Notes under the pieces: generated by a model
Seen by the model: only the letters and a program-made list of their open reading frames with translations
Databases searched by the model: none
What the model was told of the DNA's origin: nothing
Shown: positions 25,526 to 34,855 of the stretch, in pieces
Layout of the letters: each line of letters starts with the position of its first letter
How positions within the stretch are numbered: position 1 is the first letter of the stretch
Assembly: GCF_021190955.1 (NCBI RefSeq)
Contig: NZ_JAIOAO010000006.1
Coordinates: 124,001-188,000 of the forward strand
DNA length: 64,000 nt
Source of the DNA: Parachryseolinea silvisoli
GTDB lineage: Bacteria; Bacteroidota; Bacteroidia; Cytophagales; Cyclobacteriaceae
Direction of reading: 5' to 3'
Position numbers and translations under genes: made by a program

Positions 25526-26787
25526 AACTGTTCGATAGCACCAACCTCTACTACATTCTATTCGCCATCCTCACGTATATCATCGTTGGATTGGCGTTCT
25601 ACCTGGTTGTCGAACACGTCATCTACCAGGAGGTGGAAGACCGCCTCACGGTCGAACGCCGCGACTTCGAGAACTTTACAAAGACTCACGGCATGTGGGA
25701 CGAAAGCTGCTATTTCGTCGAAAACAAGATCGAGCTCGACACGGCCGGCAACCTGCCCGCGAACCATGCCGTATTCAAAGACACCCTGCTTTATAATCGC
25801 TATAGCAACGAGTACGTACCCTTTCGCGAATACAGCTTTATTACCACCATTGGCGCAACACCATACAAAGTCAGCATTCGCAAGTCACTGATCGAATCCA
25901 TCAAGTTGCTGAAATCCATTACCGGCACCATGCTGATTGTACTCAGCATTGGTCTGTTGCTATTATTTTTATTCCAACGACGTATCGCCCGCACCATCTG
26001 GGAACCCTTCTACGCCACGCTGGCGTCTGCTAAAGCCTTCGACCTGAACGAGGGCCGTGGGCTGGCCTTGCGCGAAGAAAAGATCTTCGAGTTCAACGAG
26101 CTCAACTCGGTCTTACGTAAAATGACGGACAAGATCGCCCGGGACTATACGAGCCTGAAAGAATTTACCGAAAACGCCGCCCACGAAATTCAAACCCCGC
26201 TGGCGCTGATCAACAGCCGCGTCGAAGAGCTCATCCAACAAAGCAACTTCTCCGACGAGCAAATGCGGTGGATCCAAAACATCCACGAATCCTCCATACG
26301 CCTGTCACGCCTGCACCAGGCGTTACTGTTGCTCTCCAAAATCGACAACGGCCAATTCTTCGAGCACACCGCCATCGACTTTCACGCGCGCGTAACCGCC
26401 AAGCTCCAGGAACTGGAAGAATTCATCGCACACAAATCACTAACCGTAACCGTCACCTCCGTGGCATCCTTCGAAGTAGAGATGAACCCCACCCTCGCCG
26501 ACATTCTCATCACCAACCTACTCACCAACGCCATTCGCCACAACGTACCCAACGGCCGCATCAACATCACTATTACGGGCACAACCTTCACGGTCGCCAA
26601 CACCGGTGCCCCCCTCACCATCGACCCTGACCGCCTCTTCGAACGCTTCAAAAAACAACACCAAAGCTCCGCCTCCCTCGGCCTGGGCCTCGCCATCGTC
26701 AAAAAGATCTGCGACAACTATCCCCTCGACATCCGATATCAGTACGACAACACCCTTCACACGCTGACCATCCACCAACGCACATAA
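25522..26787 (+). CDS. sensor histidine kinase
   Basis: A 421-residue membrane kinase: helix 1 (about 9-30), periplasmic sensor (about 31-135), helix 2 (about 137-152), a HAMP-like linker, DHp domain with phospho-His221 (ENAAHEIQTPLALI), N box (ILITNLLTNAIRHN) and G2 box (LGLGLAIVKKI). The D/F box region (VANTGAPLTIDPDRLFERFKKQH) is also present. TTG start overlaps the response regulator stop, so the two are co-translated. The sensor region contains a HGMWDESCYFVENKI segment and no domain I can name. Confidence 0.9.
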   Translation: MKLFDSTNLYYILFAILTYIIVGLAFYLVVEHVIYQEVEDRLTVERRDFENFTKTHGMWDESCYFVENKIELDTAGNLPANHAVFKDTLLYNRYSNEYVPFREYSFITTIGATPYKVSIRKSLIESIKLLKSITGTMLIVLSIGLLLLFLFQRRIARTIWEPFYATLASAKAFDLNEGRGLALREEKIFEFNELNSVLRKMTDKIARDYTSLKEFTENAAHEIQTPLALINSRVEELIQQSNFSDEQMRWIQNIHESSIRLSRLHQALLLLSKIDNGQFFEHTAIDFHARVTAKLQELEEFIAHKSLTVTVTSVASFEVEMNPTLADILITNLLTNAIRHNVPNGRINITITGTTFTVANTGAPLTIDPDRLFERFKKQHQSSASLGLGLAIVKKICDNYPLDIRYQYDNTLHTLTIHQRT

Positions 26788-27086
26788 TACAATTTTAAAG
26801 CACGCTGCCAACGCATCGTAGCGACCTGGCACAGCAACGCACACGCCAGATGTTTAGTATACTATACCTCCAATCGATTGCGTCCATTCTCTACTCAATA
26901 ACTCCTCTACAACAACATTTCCCCAATTTCACAAAACATCGTTCACGCCCGTGACCAAAAAAGCGACACCCGCATCCAACTTGTATACATCCGTATCATT
27001 CCACAAAATATAAATCACCAGTATTGAAACATTAAAAGTATTTCCCTATTTTAAATCATTATTGTCTTTTAATGTAATTGTGTACT

Positions 27087-27728
27087 ATGACCACCATGAA
27101 CCTTCTCATTATAGACGACCATTCTCTTTTTCGGAAAAGTCTCATTAATACCATCAAAAACAATCTTCCGTTTCAAAACATCTACGAAGCCTCGAACAGG
27201 CTACAGGCATTAGAGGTTTGCAAAAGTAAACTGGTGCACATTGTGTTGCTTAACATCAACATGCCGATCCTGGAAGGATTCGAAACGGCCAAAAGCCTGC
27301 TGCAACGCTCCATTGTCAGTCGTCCGTACGTCATTGTCCTGACGCTCTACAGAGAAGCATCCATTATATACCAGCTGCTGGAACTGGGCGTACACGGTTT
27401 CGTGAATAAAGATTGTGATTTGAAAGATCTCCTGGCCACAATCGAGAGCGTTGTGAAAGGAAACCTGTGCTATCCGCAAGAATACAACGACAAGCTCAAG
27501 AAAATGATCCACCAGGGCACACAGCCATCCCTGATGTTGTCCGCGCAGGAACGCAGCCTTATCCAGCTTATCGGACAAGGGAAAACAAACAAAGAGATCG
27601 CACAACTGGAAAACTGCTCTGTCCGCACCATCGAGTCAAAACGCCTCAAGCTTGAACGAAAGCTCCTGGTAAGGAACGCCGCCGAGCTGATCGACTATTC
27701 CTACAGAAACGGCATCCTGAGCCTCTAA
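27087..27728 (+). CDS. NarL/FixJ-type response regulator lacking the phosphoacceptor Asp
   Basis: A 213-residue protein with receiver (MNLLIIDDHSLFRKSL; Thr in VIVLTLYRE and Lys in GFVNKDCDLK are kept) and LuxR-type helix-turn-helix (about 145-210: LSAQERSLIQLIGQGKTNKEIAQLENCSVRTIESKRLKLERKL). The canonical phosphoacceptor position reads VLLNINMP instead of VLLDINMP (codon AAC), so Asp is Asn at residue 56. Phosphorylation in the usual way is unlikely. The TTG at 27078 also opens the frame; ATG 27087 or 27096 are the likely starts. No kinase is adjacent. It is convergent with the peptide-modification operon and its stop touches that operon's last gene. It may regulate it (inference). Confidence 0.85.
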   Translation: MTTMNLLIIDDHSLFRKSLINTIKNNLPFQNIYEASNRLQALEVCKSKLVHIVLLNINMPILEGFETAKSLLQRSIVSRPYVIVLTLYREASIIYQLLELGVHGFVNKDCDLKDLLATIESVVKGNLCYPQEYNDKLKKMIHQGTQPSLMLSAQERSLIQLIGQGKTNKEIAQLENCSVRTIESKRLKLERKLLVRNAAELIDYSYRNGILSL

Positions 27729-28643
27729 CTATTTCAGGCACCAGGCCTTTTCTTCAAGCTTCACCAGCTTCGTTAATAATTTACCCGGATGCCCACCAAA
27801 GAACGGTTGGTCCAATTGCCGCTGTGCCGCCCGTGTCAGGACATCAATATTGTTATCCTCGTAAAACATGATAATAGCCGTCAGCCAATCTTGTAATCGT
27901 TGCTCATCACTGGTGACCACAATAAAGTCGCGCAGGTATATGGCCAACGTATTAAAAAATGAAATACGCGCCGAACGCTGCGTTGCGTTATCTTCCTCGC
28001 CTACATAGGAACGCACTGTATCAAAGATCAACTGGCATAAGAGCGAAAATCGCATGTCCAGATAATCTTTGTTGTAGCTTCGGATGCCGGGCGCCTGCAC
28101 CGTGTCAAACAACGGCGACGCACCGGTCATCAGAAAACAGATATTGTCGAGCACAACCTTCATCCCTTCCTCCGGACGACTCATAGAAAAATATACCCGT
28201 GCCAGATTGTGATACTGCGACACGCGATCAAACACCAGGAAATCAAAACCCCGGGCTTCCAGCCGTTGGTTGTTCACGACCGTAGCCTGGATCAGGGCGA
28301 TGGCCGTATCCGTCTCTCCCCTTCGGTAATGAAATAACGACTTCGATCGGTTATAGACATTGTTTAGGAACGCCATCAACAACGGATGATCCGCACGGTT
28401 GATTGCCGCCATCAGGCGCTCGCCCTTACTGAAAAGGTGATTTGCCAGCAGATACCGCCCACGCGTCACTTCCGCGGCGGCGTCTGTAAAAAACTTTGAC
28501 AGGAGGTAAAGTGTCTGGCGCTCGGGGGTCGCGAGCACCTTGTTCAAGGCCCCGAGGTACATCTTCACGTAGGTATTGTTCTCCACTACTTCGCTTTTGC
28601 TCCAGCGAAAGCGCTCGTTCACTTTCTTGGCAGCTCGTCTCAT
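27729..28643 (-). CDS. helical repeat-like protein at the end of the peptide operon, unknown function
   Basis: A 304-residue cytosolic protein, predicted almost entirely alpha-helical. Segments such as ERQTLYLLSKFFTDAAAEVTRGRYLLANHLFSKGERLMAAI and DRVSQYHNLARVYFSMSRPEEGMKVVLDNICFL resemble TPR-like helical pairs, with AYF/YHNLARVYF spacing, but no clean repeat can be counted. I do not recognise the family. The frame opens further upstream, but ATG 28643 overlaps the stop of the previous gene by four bases (ATGA), giving a coupled start. As last gene of the operon it may be a scaffold, immunity or regulatory protein; nothing in the sequence decides this. Confidence 0.65.
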   Translation of the reverse strand: MRRAAKKVNERFRWSKSEVVENNTYVKMYLGALNKVLATPERQTLYLLSKFFTDAAAEVTRGRYLLANHLFSKGERLMAAINRADHPLLMAFLNNVYNRSKSLFHYRRGETDTAIALIQATVVNNQRLEARGFDFLVFDRVSQYHNLARVYFSMSRPEEGMKVVLDNICFLMTGASPLFDTVQAPGIRSYNKDYLDMRFSLLCQLIFDTVRSYVGEEDNATQRSARISFFNTLAIYLRDFIVVTSDEQRLQDWLTAIIMFYEDNNIDVLTRAAQRQLDQPFFGGHPGKLLTKLVKLEEKAWCLK

Positions 28644-29803
28644 AGTCGTCCTGGGGCTAATGCGTATTTGAGTCTTACCTTCTCGCCAAAGTTGTGCACA
28701 AACGCCGGGCACGAATCGTCGCCCGGGCCTTTATCAACCTGTCCACCACACATCGGTAAATAGGTGCAGGTAGAGCAGGCGATGGTATGCGCACGGAGCT
28801 GCTCCACAATTGTATTGTCGTACAAGCGTCGGTCCATGGTATTCGAGGGACCAGACAACAAATTTTCGACCGTATATTTCTGAATATGCGAAACTATACC
28901 GGCATCACTTTGTTTCGAGTACGTACACGAAGTGCCGGGCAGGAGATTGAGGTGCAGCTCCAACCTACGCAAGTATTGCAGCAACGTGTCCTCGCCGCCC
29001 GCGCCATAATCGTCCACCGCAGGATATATCCGCACGTTGCTATACGTGGCCAGTGCTTTTAACGGAGCAGCCAAATCTCGTAAGACCGACGCATCGTCCG
29101 TCCAGGGTATCCGAACGTCTGTCAATATCGTTTGCCATCCGGACTGCCCTACTAACGCTTGTGCTTGGGTTAAGGCATGTATTGTTTCGTTCATGTCTTC
29201 TCTCTGATCGAATGCAAAAACAATGCGCGCCACCTGCGGCAAGATCGTATCATACAGTTGAGCCTCCTGTATGTCCAGGATATCGTCAAACACCAGGCAG
29301 TATTGGACATCTATCGTATCGCCCGGGCTATGAGCGTCGACGAGATCCTCGACAAATTGCGCCACGCGCAGTGCATTGCCACGGCCCGCATCGGGCACGG
29401 TCACTTTTAACGTCTTACGAAAAGCCTGATCACTTGTATCGATCAGTCCCTGCAACAATCCTTTGAACGTATCGGCAAATGCGGGGTCGGTAGTCAACGT
29501 CAAATCGATGCACACTTCGGCCTCCTGGTTGCGGGTGTCGCCCGCCATGCACACTTTCCGCGCGATAATTTCCTCCAGCTCATCTTCGTCGGCGGGTATG
29601 ATCATCTCGTGAAACATGAGAATGTTAAAAAGATGATCGGGCAGTATCTCAAAGTTTCCTGCCTCCACCATAGTCCACACATAGTTGGTCAACGTTATAC
29701 CCATGCCCTTGCGCGTAGAAAATATCATCCGAAGGCTCTTGGGTGTATCCTCCTGATCTAACGGTTCGGATACCGTCATATATTTTGATAGTTTAAAGCT
29801 CAT
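28640..29803 (-). CDS. radical-SAM-like protein without the SAM iron-sulfur motif (pseudo-rSAM), SPASM-like tail
   Basis: A 387-residue protein whose first 85 residues align by eye with the maturase at 33446-34855 (MSFKLSKYMTVSEP / MKSLKLSYYTIASGP; LRMIFSTRKGMGITLTN / WLMLSTRSGRMVLVND; DEDELEEII / EENELESIV). At the place of CxxxCxxC it has only scattered Cys (85, 98), so it cannot hold the SAM-binding [4Fe-4S] cluster. The C-terminus keeps a SPASM-like Cys set (Cys343, 346, 352, 365; CSTCTYLPMCGG). Pseudo-rSAM proteins are known in some Bacteroidota peptide-maturation systems. It probably binds the precursor or partners the active maturase. Four-base overlaps on both sides couple it to P450 and the helical protein. 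Confidence 0.8.
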   Translation of the reverse strand: MSFKLSKYMTVSEPLDQEDTPKSLRMIFSTRKGMGITLTNYVWTMVEAGNFEILPDHLFNILMFHEMIIPADEDELEEIIARKVCMAGDTRNQEAEVCIDLTLTTDPAFADTFKGLLQGLIDTSDQAFRKTLKVTVPDAGRGNALRVAQFVEDLVDAHSPGDTIDVQYCLVFDDILDIQEAQLYDTILPQVARIVFAFDQREDMNETIHALTQAQALVGQSGWQTILTDVRIPWTDDASVLRDLAAPLKALATYSNVRIYPAVDDYGAGGEDTLLQYLRRLELHLNLLPGTSCTYSKQSDAGIVSHIQKYTVENLLSGPSNTMDRRLYDNTIVEQLRAHTIACSTCTYLPMCGGQVDKGPGDDSCPAFVHNFGEKVRLKYALAPGRL

Positions 29804-31020
29804 GCGGGTTGGAAGTCATGGTTCCACGCCATCGTCATGGGAAACGCCGACGGCCCGCGCAGCATATAGGGAATGCTTTTCCACTGGATCTTATTTCGCT
29901 CAATATTATACGCCTTTGTCGCGCTGATAAACTTGCCCAGGCCAACACCGGCTTGCAATTGCGCCAACCCGGCGCCAATACACCGGTATGGCCCTGCGCC
30001 AAAGCTGAGGTGCGCCGGCCGGCGTTGCAAGTCGATCTGGTCGGGATTCGAAAATATTTTAGGATCACGGTTAGCCGCCCCGACACACACCAGCAGCATG
30101 CTGCCCGAGGGGATTTTTGCTTCACCTACCTGCACACGCTCCTTGGCAAACATCAGCAGGAACTGCACCGGGCTGTCATACCGCAGCAGCTCATCCACAC
30201 CACTGCTGGCAAGACGCGGGTCTTTACGCAACGTATCTTGTACCGCTTCGTGCGATTGCAGGGCAATCACGGCGTTGCCCAGAAACTTCATCATGTTTTC
30301 ATGACCGGCATAAAACAGAAAGACAACCAGTGACAGAATAAACGATTCATCCTCGCCGTCAGTACAGGCTTCAATCAACGCGCTGCACAGGTCGTTATCG
30401 GGCCGTGCTCTTTTCTCCGCGACCAGCGCGCGCAGGAAGTTGATGAACGCCGATCCGTCACCTGACTCCGGGTGGTAGGTTATGTATTGGGAATAGCCGC
30501 CGCTTTGCAATAAGGCGCCGACGATATCCGAAAGCGCTTCGACCTTTTCTTTCGGCACACCGATGATCCGGCTAATGGTATCAAACGTAAAGGGATGTGC
30601 AAAGTCCGCCATAAACTCGATCTGATCCCTGCCCCGCAGCCGCTCCACCACCCGGCTGGCTTGCTGGTGCATGGCCTCTACTTCGATCTTCATATTCTTC
30701 GCGGCCAACGCATGCAGCACCTTCTTGCGATACGGGGTGTTGCTGTCCGGCGCATAGGCATAGAGCGTCTTCGACATCTGCCCCTGCTCGGAAAACATCA
30801 TCGACTGCGTCTGGGGGTCTTGTCCCCAATGCGAGATGTCCGGATGCTTGAGAATGGCCACGGCATCTTCATACTGCGTGATGATCCACTGCATGGGCGA
30901 GATGCGATACACCGGCGTACGCTCCCGTAACTGTTGATACGCCGGGTAGGGGTTGTCTACCGGAAACGCCATCGGTGGCGACTGTAACAAGGCCAGAATG
31001 TCGTCTTTATTCTTCGTCAT
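29800..31020 (-). CDS. cytochrome P450
   Basis: A 406-residue soluble bacterial P450. The heme-thiolate motif is LSFGAGPYRCIGAG (Cys347), the ExxR pair is in VDELLRYDSP, and the oxygen-binding I-helix reads FYAGHENMMKFLG (AGHEN in place of AGxxT, so the usual Thr is Asn). The substrate-recognition part contains TLYAYAPDSNTPYRKKVLHALAAKNM, the helix C region. Its redox partners are not encoded here. The stop overlaps the start of the pseudo-rSAM gene by four bases, and it follows the FtsX-type permease by 50 bases. In this setting the substrate is likely the modified peptide or its terpenoid part (inference). Confidence 0.93.
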   Translation of the reverse strand: MTKNKDDILALLQSPPMAFPVDNPYPAYQQLRERTPVYRISPMQWIITQYEDAVAILKHPDISHWGQDPQTQSMMFSEQGQMSKTLYAYAPDSNTPYRKKVLHALAAKNMKIEVEAMHQQASRVVERLRGRDQIEFMADFAHPFTFDTISRIIGVPKEKVEALSDIVGALLQSGGYSQYITYHPESGDGSAFINFLRALVAEKRARPDNDLCSALIEACTDGEDESFILSLVVFLFYAGHENMMKFLGNAVIALQSHEAVQDTLRKDPRLASSGVDELLRYDSPVQFLLMFAKERVQVGEAKIPSGSMLLVCVGAANRDPKIFSNPDQIDLQRRPAHLSFGAGPYRCIGAGLAQLQAGVGLGKFISATKAYNIERNKIQWKSIPYMLRGPSAFPMTMAWNHDFQPA

Positions 31021-31070
31021 AGGTGAACGGGTAGAAGGTTAGGGGTCGGGTGGCAAAATCGAGACGGAGC

Positions 31071-33431
31071 TTACTCGCTGCGCAGGGAGTGCACCGGGTT
31101 TTGTTTGGCCAGCTTGACAATCAGGAACGATACCGTGCCCAGGCAAATGAGCAGCATCAGTACGACCGCCACGAACGGGTATACTAACGTGATCGGTATA
31201 TGATCGCCATACACAACATCAAACAGCATCTTCGTCGAGAAAAGGCTGAGCGGAAAACTTATCGCCAGCGCAATGACTAATATCCAGATAAAAATACGTA
31301 CCACTTTCCTGACCAGCCGGCCCGTGCCCATGCCGAGCACCTTCATGATACTGTAATCTTTCAACCGGCTCATGACGTTAAAATATACCAGGCCAAAGAG
31401 TCCGAAGCACGCCAGTGTTACGGCCAGGAAGGCCGAGAAGAGAATCACTTTGCCATGCCCGGAGATCAATGCAAAGTATCCCTGAAAAGCCTCGTCCTGA
31501 TGATATCCACCGAAGGGAACCTCCGGCGATACTTCGTGCCACAGTGACCTGACATGAGTCAACACTTTTGCCGACGCGCCTTGCGCCACCCGGACTACCA
31601 CATAATGATAATACCGGTCCTCCAGCGCCAGCCGCAGCACCGTGGGCTCCACCCGCGTCTGAAAGTTGCCGGTATGAAAATCAGCCACGACGCCGGTAAC
31701 GTAATACGTCTCGTCCTCCATCTTGAGGGTATGATTTAAGGGATCGGGCCAATTCATCTTCCGCGCGAACGCTTCATTGATGATAACATTACGATGGCCC
31801 GCTTCCTGGTTCACGGCAAAAGAGCTGCCTTTCACTACGCGGACCCCCATCGTTTCCAGGTAGGTACTATCGACGTCAAGCAATAAAGACTTGACAGCAT
31901 CTCCTTCTACCTGCACACTCACATCCTGCACGTTATAGCCAATATGTTCCTGCGCGCTCGACAAACGCATCACATCCGGATGCTGCGGCAACGCCTTTAC
32001 AAAATGTTGATACGCACGCTCGTCGGCAGGTGCAACCACCAGCAGATCGCGGTGGTCATAGCCCCAGTCCTTGCTCTTTTGAAAGCGTTCGTTGGCTACA
32101 AAAATGATAGCCGCCACGATATAGAGGAATGATAGTTTAAATTGAAAGAACAATAAGAGCTTCGAGAAAAAGCTCTTCGTCCCCAGGCTCTGCCGGCCGG
32201 ACAAGATGGTGACCGGTTTGAAATGCGATATATAAAAAGCTGGATAGGCACCTGACAGCAGCGATGTAACGGCCAATAAGCCCAGGAAGAACAGCCACAA
32301 CGAGCCGTCGCCGATTTCAAACTCCAGCCCGATCTGAAATAAACTGTCAAATCCCGGCAGCAGTAAGAATCGCGCCAGAAAAATACCGACGATCAAGGCA
32401 AAGCAGTTCAATACAATATTCTCTACCATAAACTGCAGCATGATGCTGGTGCGCCGGCTGCCAATGACTTTGCGGATGCCAATTTCCTTGAGGCGGGTAG
32501 CAGCCGTGGCCGTGGCCGAGTTGATATAATTCAGACATGATAAGGTAATCAGCAATAGCCCCATTATACTCAAGGCGACTTTGCCGGATGGCGGCCCGTA
32601 ACCCTTGGCGATGTCGCCGCGAATGCGATAGCTCTCACGTGCCAGGGTGCTCAGTGCTTGAAAGCCATAGCGCTGAATGGGTGCATCGACATGCACGGCG
32701 TTGTAGGCCGTCACAGCCTCTTTTAATCCATCCGATAGCGTGAGAGCACTTGTACGAGCTTTTATAAACGTAGCATCGCACAAAGTCTTCCAGTCGTCGG
32801 GTGCGCCGCCGACCTTGTCCCAGGTGCTGTTGTTGATCAGCATGCTAAAGTCAAAGCTCCGCTTCTTTGGGAACGCATCGGCTACACCACCCACCACGGC
32901 CGACGCCTCATAGCCATTGTCAAACCGGAGCTTCACCACCTGGCCAATGGGGTTATCCTGACCAAAATACTTCTGCGACGTCTCTTCACTCAAAATAACC
33001 TGTGCAGGATCCTTTAGCGACAACGCACTCCCCCATTTCATGGAAAAGGTAAAGACATTAAAAAACGATGCGTCGGCGAAGGTCACCTGCTCGTACAGCG
33101 GCTCTTTGGACTCCACCTGTACGACAGCATTTCGTTGGTTCAGACGCACCATCTCTTCGACCTGCGAGAATTGATCTTTCAACGCCTTCCCTACCGGGAA
33201 CGACACGCGGCCATAGACATCGACGGACTGTTTACTTTCTTCCGTCTGTGTGACCAGGAAAATGCGGTCTGCATCGGTATGGAAATGATCGACGTTATAT
33301 TCGAAGTTGATAAAAATAAAAATAACAATGGCGCAGCCGATGGAAAGTGACAAGCCGAAAATACTAAAGACTGACAAGATCTTATTCTTGCGAATATTCC
33401 TCAACCCGAGTAGAATGAAGCTTCTGATCAT
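31071..33431 (-). CDS. FtsX/MacB-like ABC transporter permease
   Basis: A 786-residue inner-membrane protein: first helix (about 21-45 in ILSVFSIFGLSLSIGCAIVIFIFINFEYNVDHFH), a large periplasmic MacB core-like domain (about 46-270), three helices with FtsX signature (about 285-400; TAATRLKEIGIRKVIGSRRTSIMLQFMVENIVLN), a second periplasmic domain (about 430-660) and a final FtsX block (FFGLVYFNVMSRLKDYSIMKVLGMGTGRLVRKV). This double layout is the Bacteroidota-type permease common in export clusters. No ATPase partner is present in the operon, so one must come from elsewhere. Likely role: export of the product. Confidence 0.88.
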   Translation of the reverse strand: MIRSFILLGLRNIRKNKILSVFSIFGLSLSIGCAIVIFIFINFEYNVDHFHTDADRIFLVTQTEESKQSVDVYGRVSFPVGKALKDQFSQVEEMVRLNQRNAVVQVESKEPLYEQVTFADASFFNVFTFSMKWGSALSLKDPAQVILSEETSQKYFGQDNPIGQVVKLRFDNGYEASAVVGGVADAFPKKRSFDFSMLINNSTWDKVGGAPDDWKTLCDATFIKARTSALTLSDGLKEAVTAYNAVHVDAPIQRYGFQALSTLARESYRIRGDIAKGYGPPSGKVALSIMGLLLITLSCLNYINSATATAATRLKEIGIRKVIGSRRTSIMLQFMVENIVLNCFALIVGIFLARFLLLPGFDSLFQIGLEFEIGDGSLWLFFLGLLAVTSLLSGAYPAFYISHFKPVTILSGRQSLGTKSFFSKLLLFFQFKLSFLYIVAAIIFVANERFQKSKDWGYDHRDLLVVAPADERAYQHFVKALPQHPDVMRLSSAQEHIGYNVQDVSVQVEGDAVKSLLLDVDSTYLETMGVRVVKGSSFAVNQEAGHRNVIINEAFARKMNWPDPLNHTLKMEDETYYVTGVVADFHTGNFQTRVEPTVLRLALEDRYYHYVVVRVAQGASAKVLTHVRSLWHEVSPEVPFGGYHQDEAFQGYFALISGHGKVILFSAFLAVTLACFGLFGLVYFNVMSRLKDYSIMKVLGMGTGRLVRKVVRIFIWILVIALAISFPLSLFSTKMLFDVVYGDHIPITLVYPFVAVVLMLLICLGTVSFLIVKLAKQNPVHSLRSE

Positions 33432-33445
33432 AACCGTGACAATAT

Positions 33446-34855
33446 TTATTTATACCTAAAAAAGTCTTCTTCTTTCAATACAGCATCAAAGTTGCTCAAC
33501 GTGCTGGCCAATTGTTCGCCTGGCGTTGTCCGCAGCAAGTACCGGAACTGCATGTCTTTTAAAATACTATACTTCAACGGCGGGCAGGCCACATTATCCT
33601 CCACCCATGACTTGGGACACCCACCCCCGCACACCGGCAGCAGCCGGCAGGTGTGACACGGGTATTTATCCGTGTCGCGTACACTGGTGTACCAGTCATT
33701 GAAAGGCTTCTCTCCCGTTTTGGGCGTTGCCTCTCCTAATTTCCCCAATTTGTAACCTTTGTCGTTGTAATAATCCGCATAGGGTATCTCCGTGCAGTTG
33801 TAAATATTTCCATAGGCGTCGTATACTTCGCTTTCGCCGCCTGTCGCAATACAGACCATTTTGGTTCTGCCATATGCTCCGGAGTCAAACGGATACCCCA
33901 GCTTGATCTTGGCGATCTCCCACTTCATCCGCTTCATGGCAAACTGCTCTTTGGTCAACGAGGTCTTATGCGCCTCATTCCCGCCCCACGAATAAATCCC
34001 CACGAAGTATAAATTGGCAATCCGCGTGTGTAGTCCGTCTGATGCTATTTGCTGTATCAGTGGCTCTACTCCGGCTACGTTGTCATAGCTCACGTTACAC
34101 CGTATCGTTACCTTGCACGCAGCCCTGTCAAAGTCTGGTCGTAGCAAAATCCTCTTCAGGTTTTTGTAGATCACTTCAAACGATCCACCGCCGGCCTTCA
34201 GGTATCGCTGGCGGTTGTGGTGCTCCTCTATTCCATCCAACGTAACTTCCACACGGGTTACACCAAAATCTCTGACCAGCTCGTCAAAGATGTCGTCCTT
34301 TAAGCTCAGTCCATTCGTGACAACTTTGCCCGTTACCAGCACGCCCTCTGGCAGCACCTGGCGCAGCTTTTTATTAATGGCCCGCATTTGCGGCAAGCCC
34401 ATCAATGGCTCGGCGCCAAACCACCCGATGTGCAGGGTTTTATAACCACCCCGCATAAACTTATCATGTATCCTGTCGACCAGCGTGTCAATGAGCGGAT
34501 CGGCGATGTTATTCTTCGTATGCTGCTGACCACAATAGTGACACCCCAGCTGGCAATTTGCTGATGCCTGGATAACCTCGTACAACTGGCTTCGCTCATG
34601 ATCAATATAATCATTATTTTCCTGAACGATAGACTCCAGCTCATTTTCTTCCGCATCCACCAGGATATTGTTGGCTACCAGCTTCTCACGAATGGGTTCC
34701 GGAATATTATCGACCAGGTCGTTTTTTAGGAACTCCACACAAATATCATTCACCAGCACCATGCGCCCCGACCGTGTCGAAAGCATCAACCATTGGCCCG
34801 CCTCGTTCACTGGTCCCGAGGCAATTGTATAATACGACAGTTTAAGGCTTTTCAT
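33446..34855 (-). CDS. radical SAM/SPASM peptide maturase
   Basis: A 469-residue enzyme: N-terminal peptide-binding region (about 1-85), radical SAM core with Cys101-x3-Cys105-x2-Cys108 (ANCQLGCHYCGQQ), GWFGAEPLMG (the GGEP-type SAM motif) and VTLDGIEEHHNRQR; then a SPASM domain with auxiliary cluster Cys including CHTCRLLPVCGGGC (Cys400, 403, 409, 413) and Cys424. SPASM maturases cut a C-H bond of a ribosomal peptide to make thioether, C-C or other links. Its start overlaps the M50 gene end by 14 bases. A precursor peptide lies at the head of the operon. The bond formed cannot be read from sequence. Confidence 0.92.
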   Translation of the reverse strand: MKSLKLSYYTIASGPVNEAGQWLMLSTRSGRMVLVNDICVEFLKNDLVDNIPEPIREKLVANNILVDAEENELESIVQENNDYIDHERSQLYEVIQASANCQLGCHYCGQQHTKNNIADPLIDTLVDRIHDKFMRGGYKTLHIGWFGAEPLMGLPQMRAINKKLRQVLPEGVLVTGKVVTNGLSLKDDIFDELVRDFGVTRVEVTLDGIEEHHNRQRYLKAGGGSFEVIYKNLKRILLRPDFDRAACKVTIRCNVSYDNVAGVEPLIQQIASDGLHTRIANLYFVGIYSWGGNEAHKTSLTKEQFAMKRMKWEIAKIKLGYPFDSGAYGRTKMVCIATGGESEVYDAYGNIYNCTEIPYADYYNDKGYKLGKLGEATPKTGEKPFNDWYTSVRDTDKYPCHTCRLLPVCGGGCPKSWVEDNVACPPLKYSILKDMQFRYLLRTTPGEQLASTLSNFDAVLKEEDFFRYK

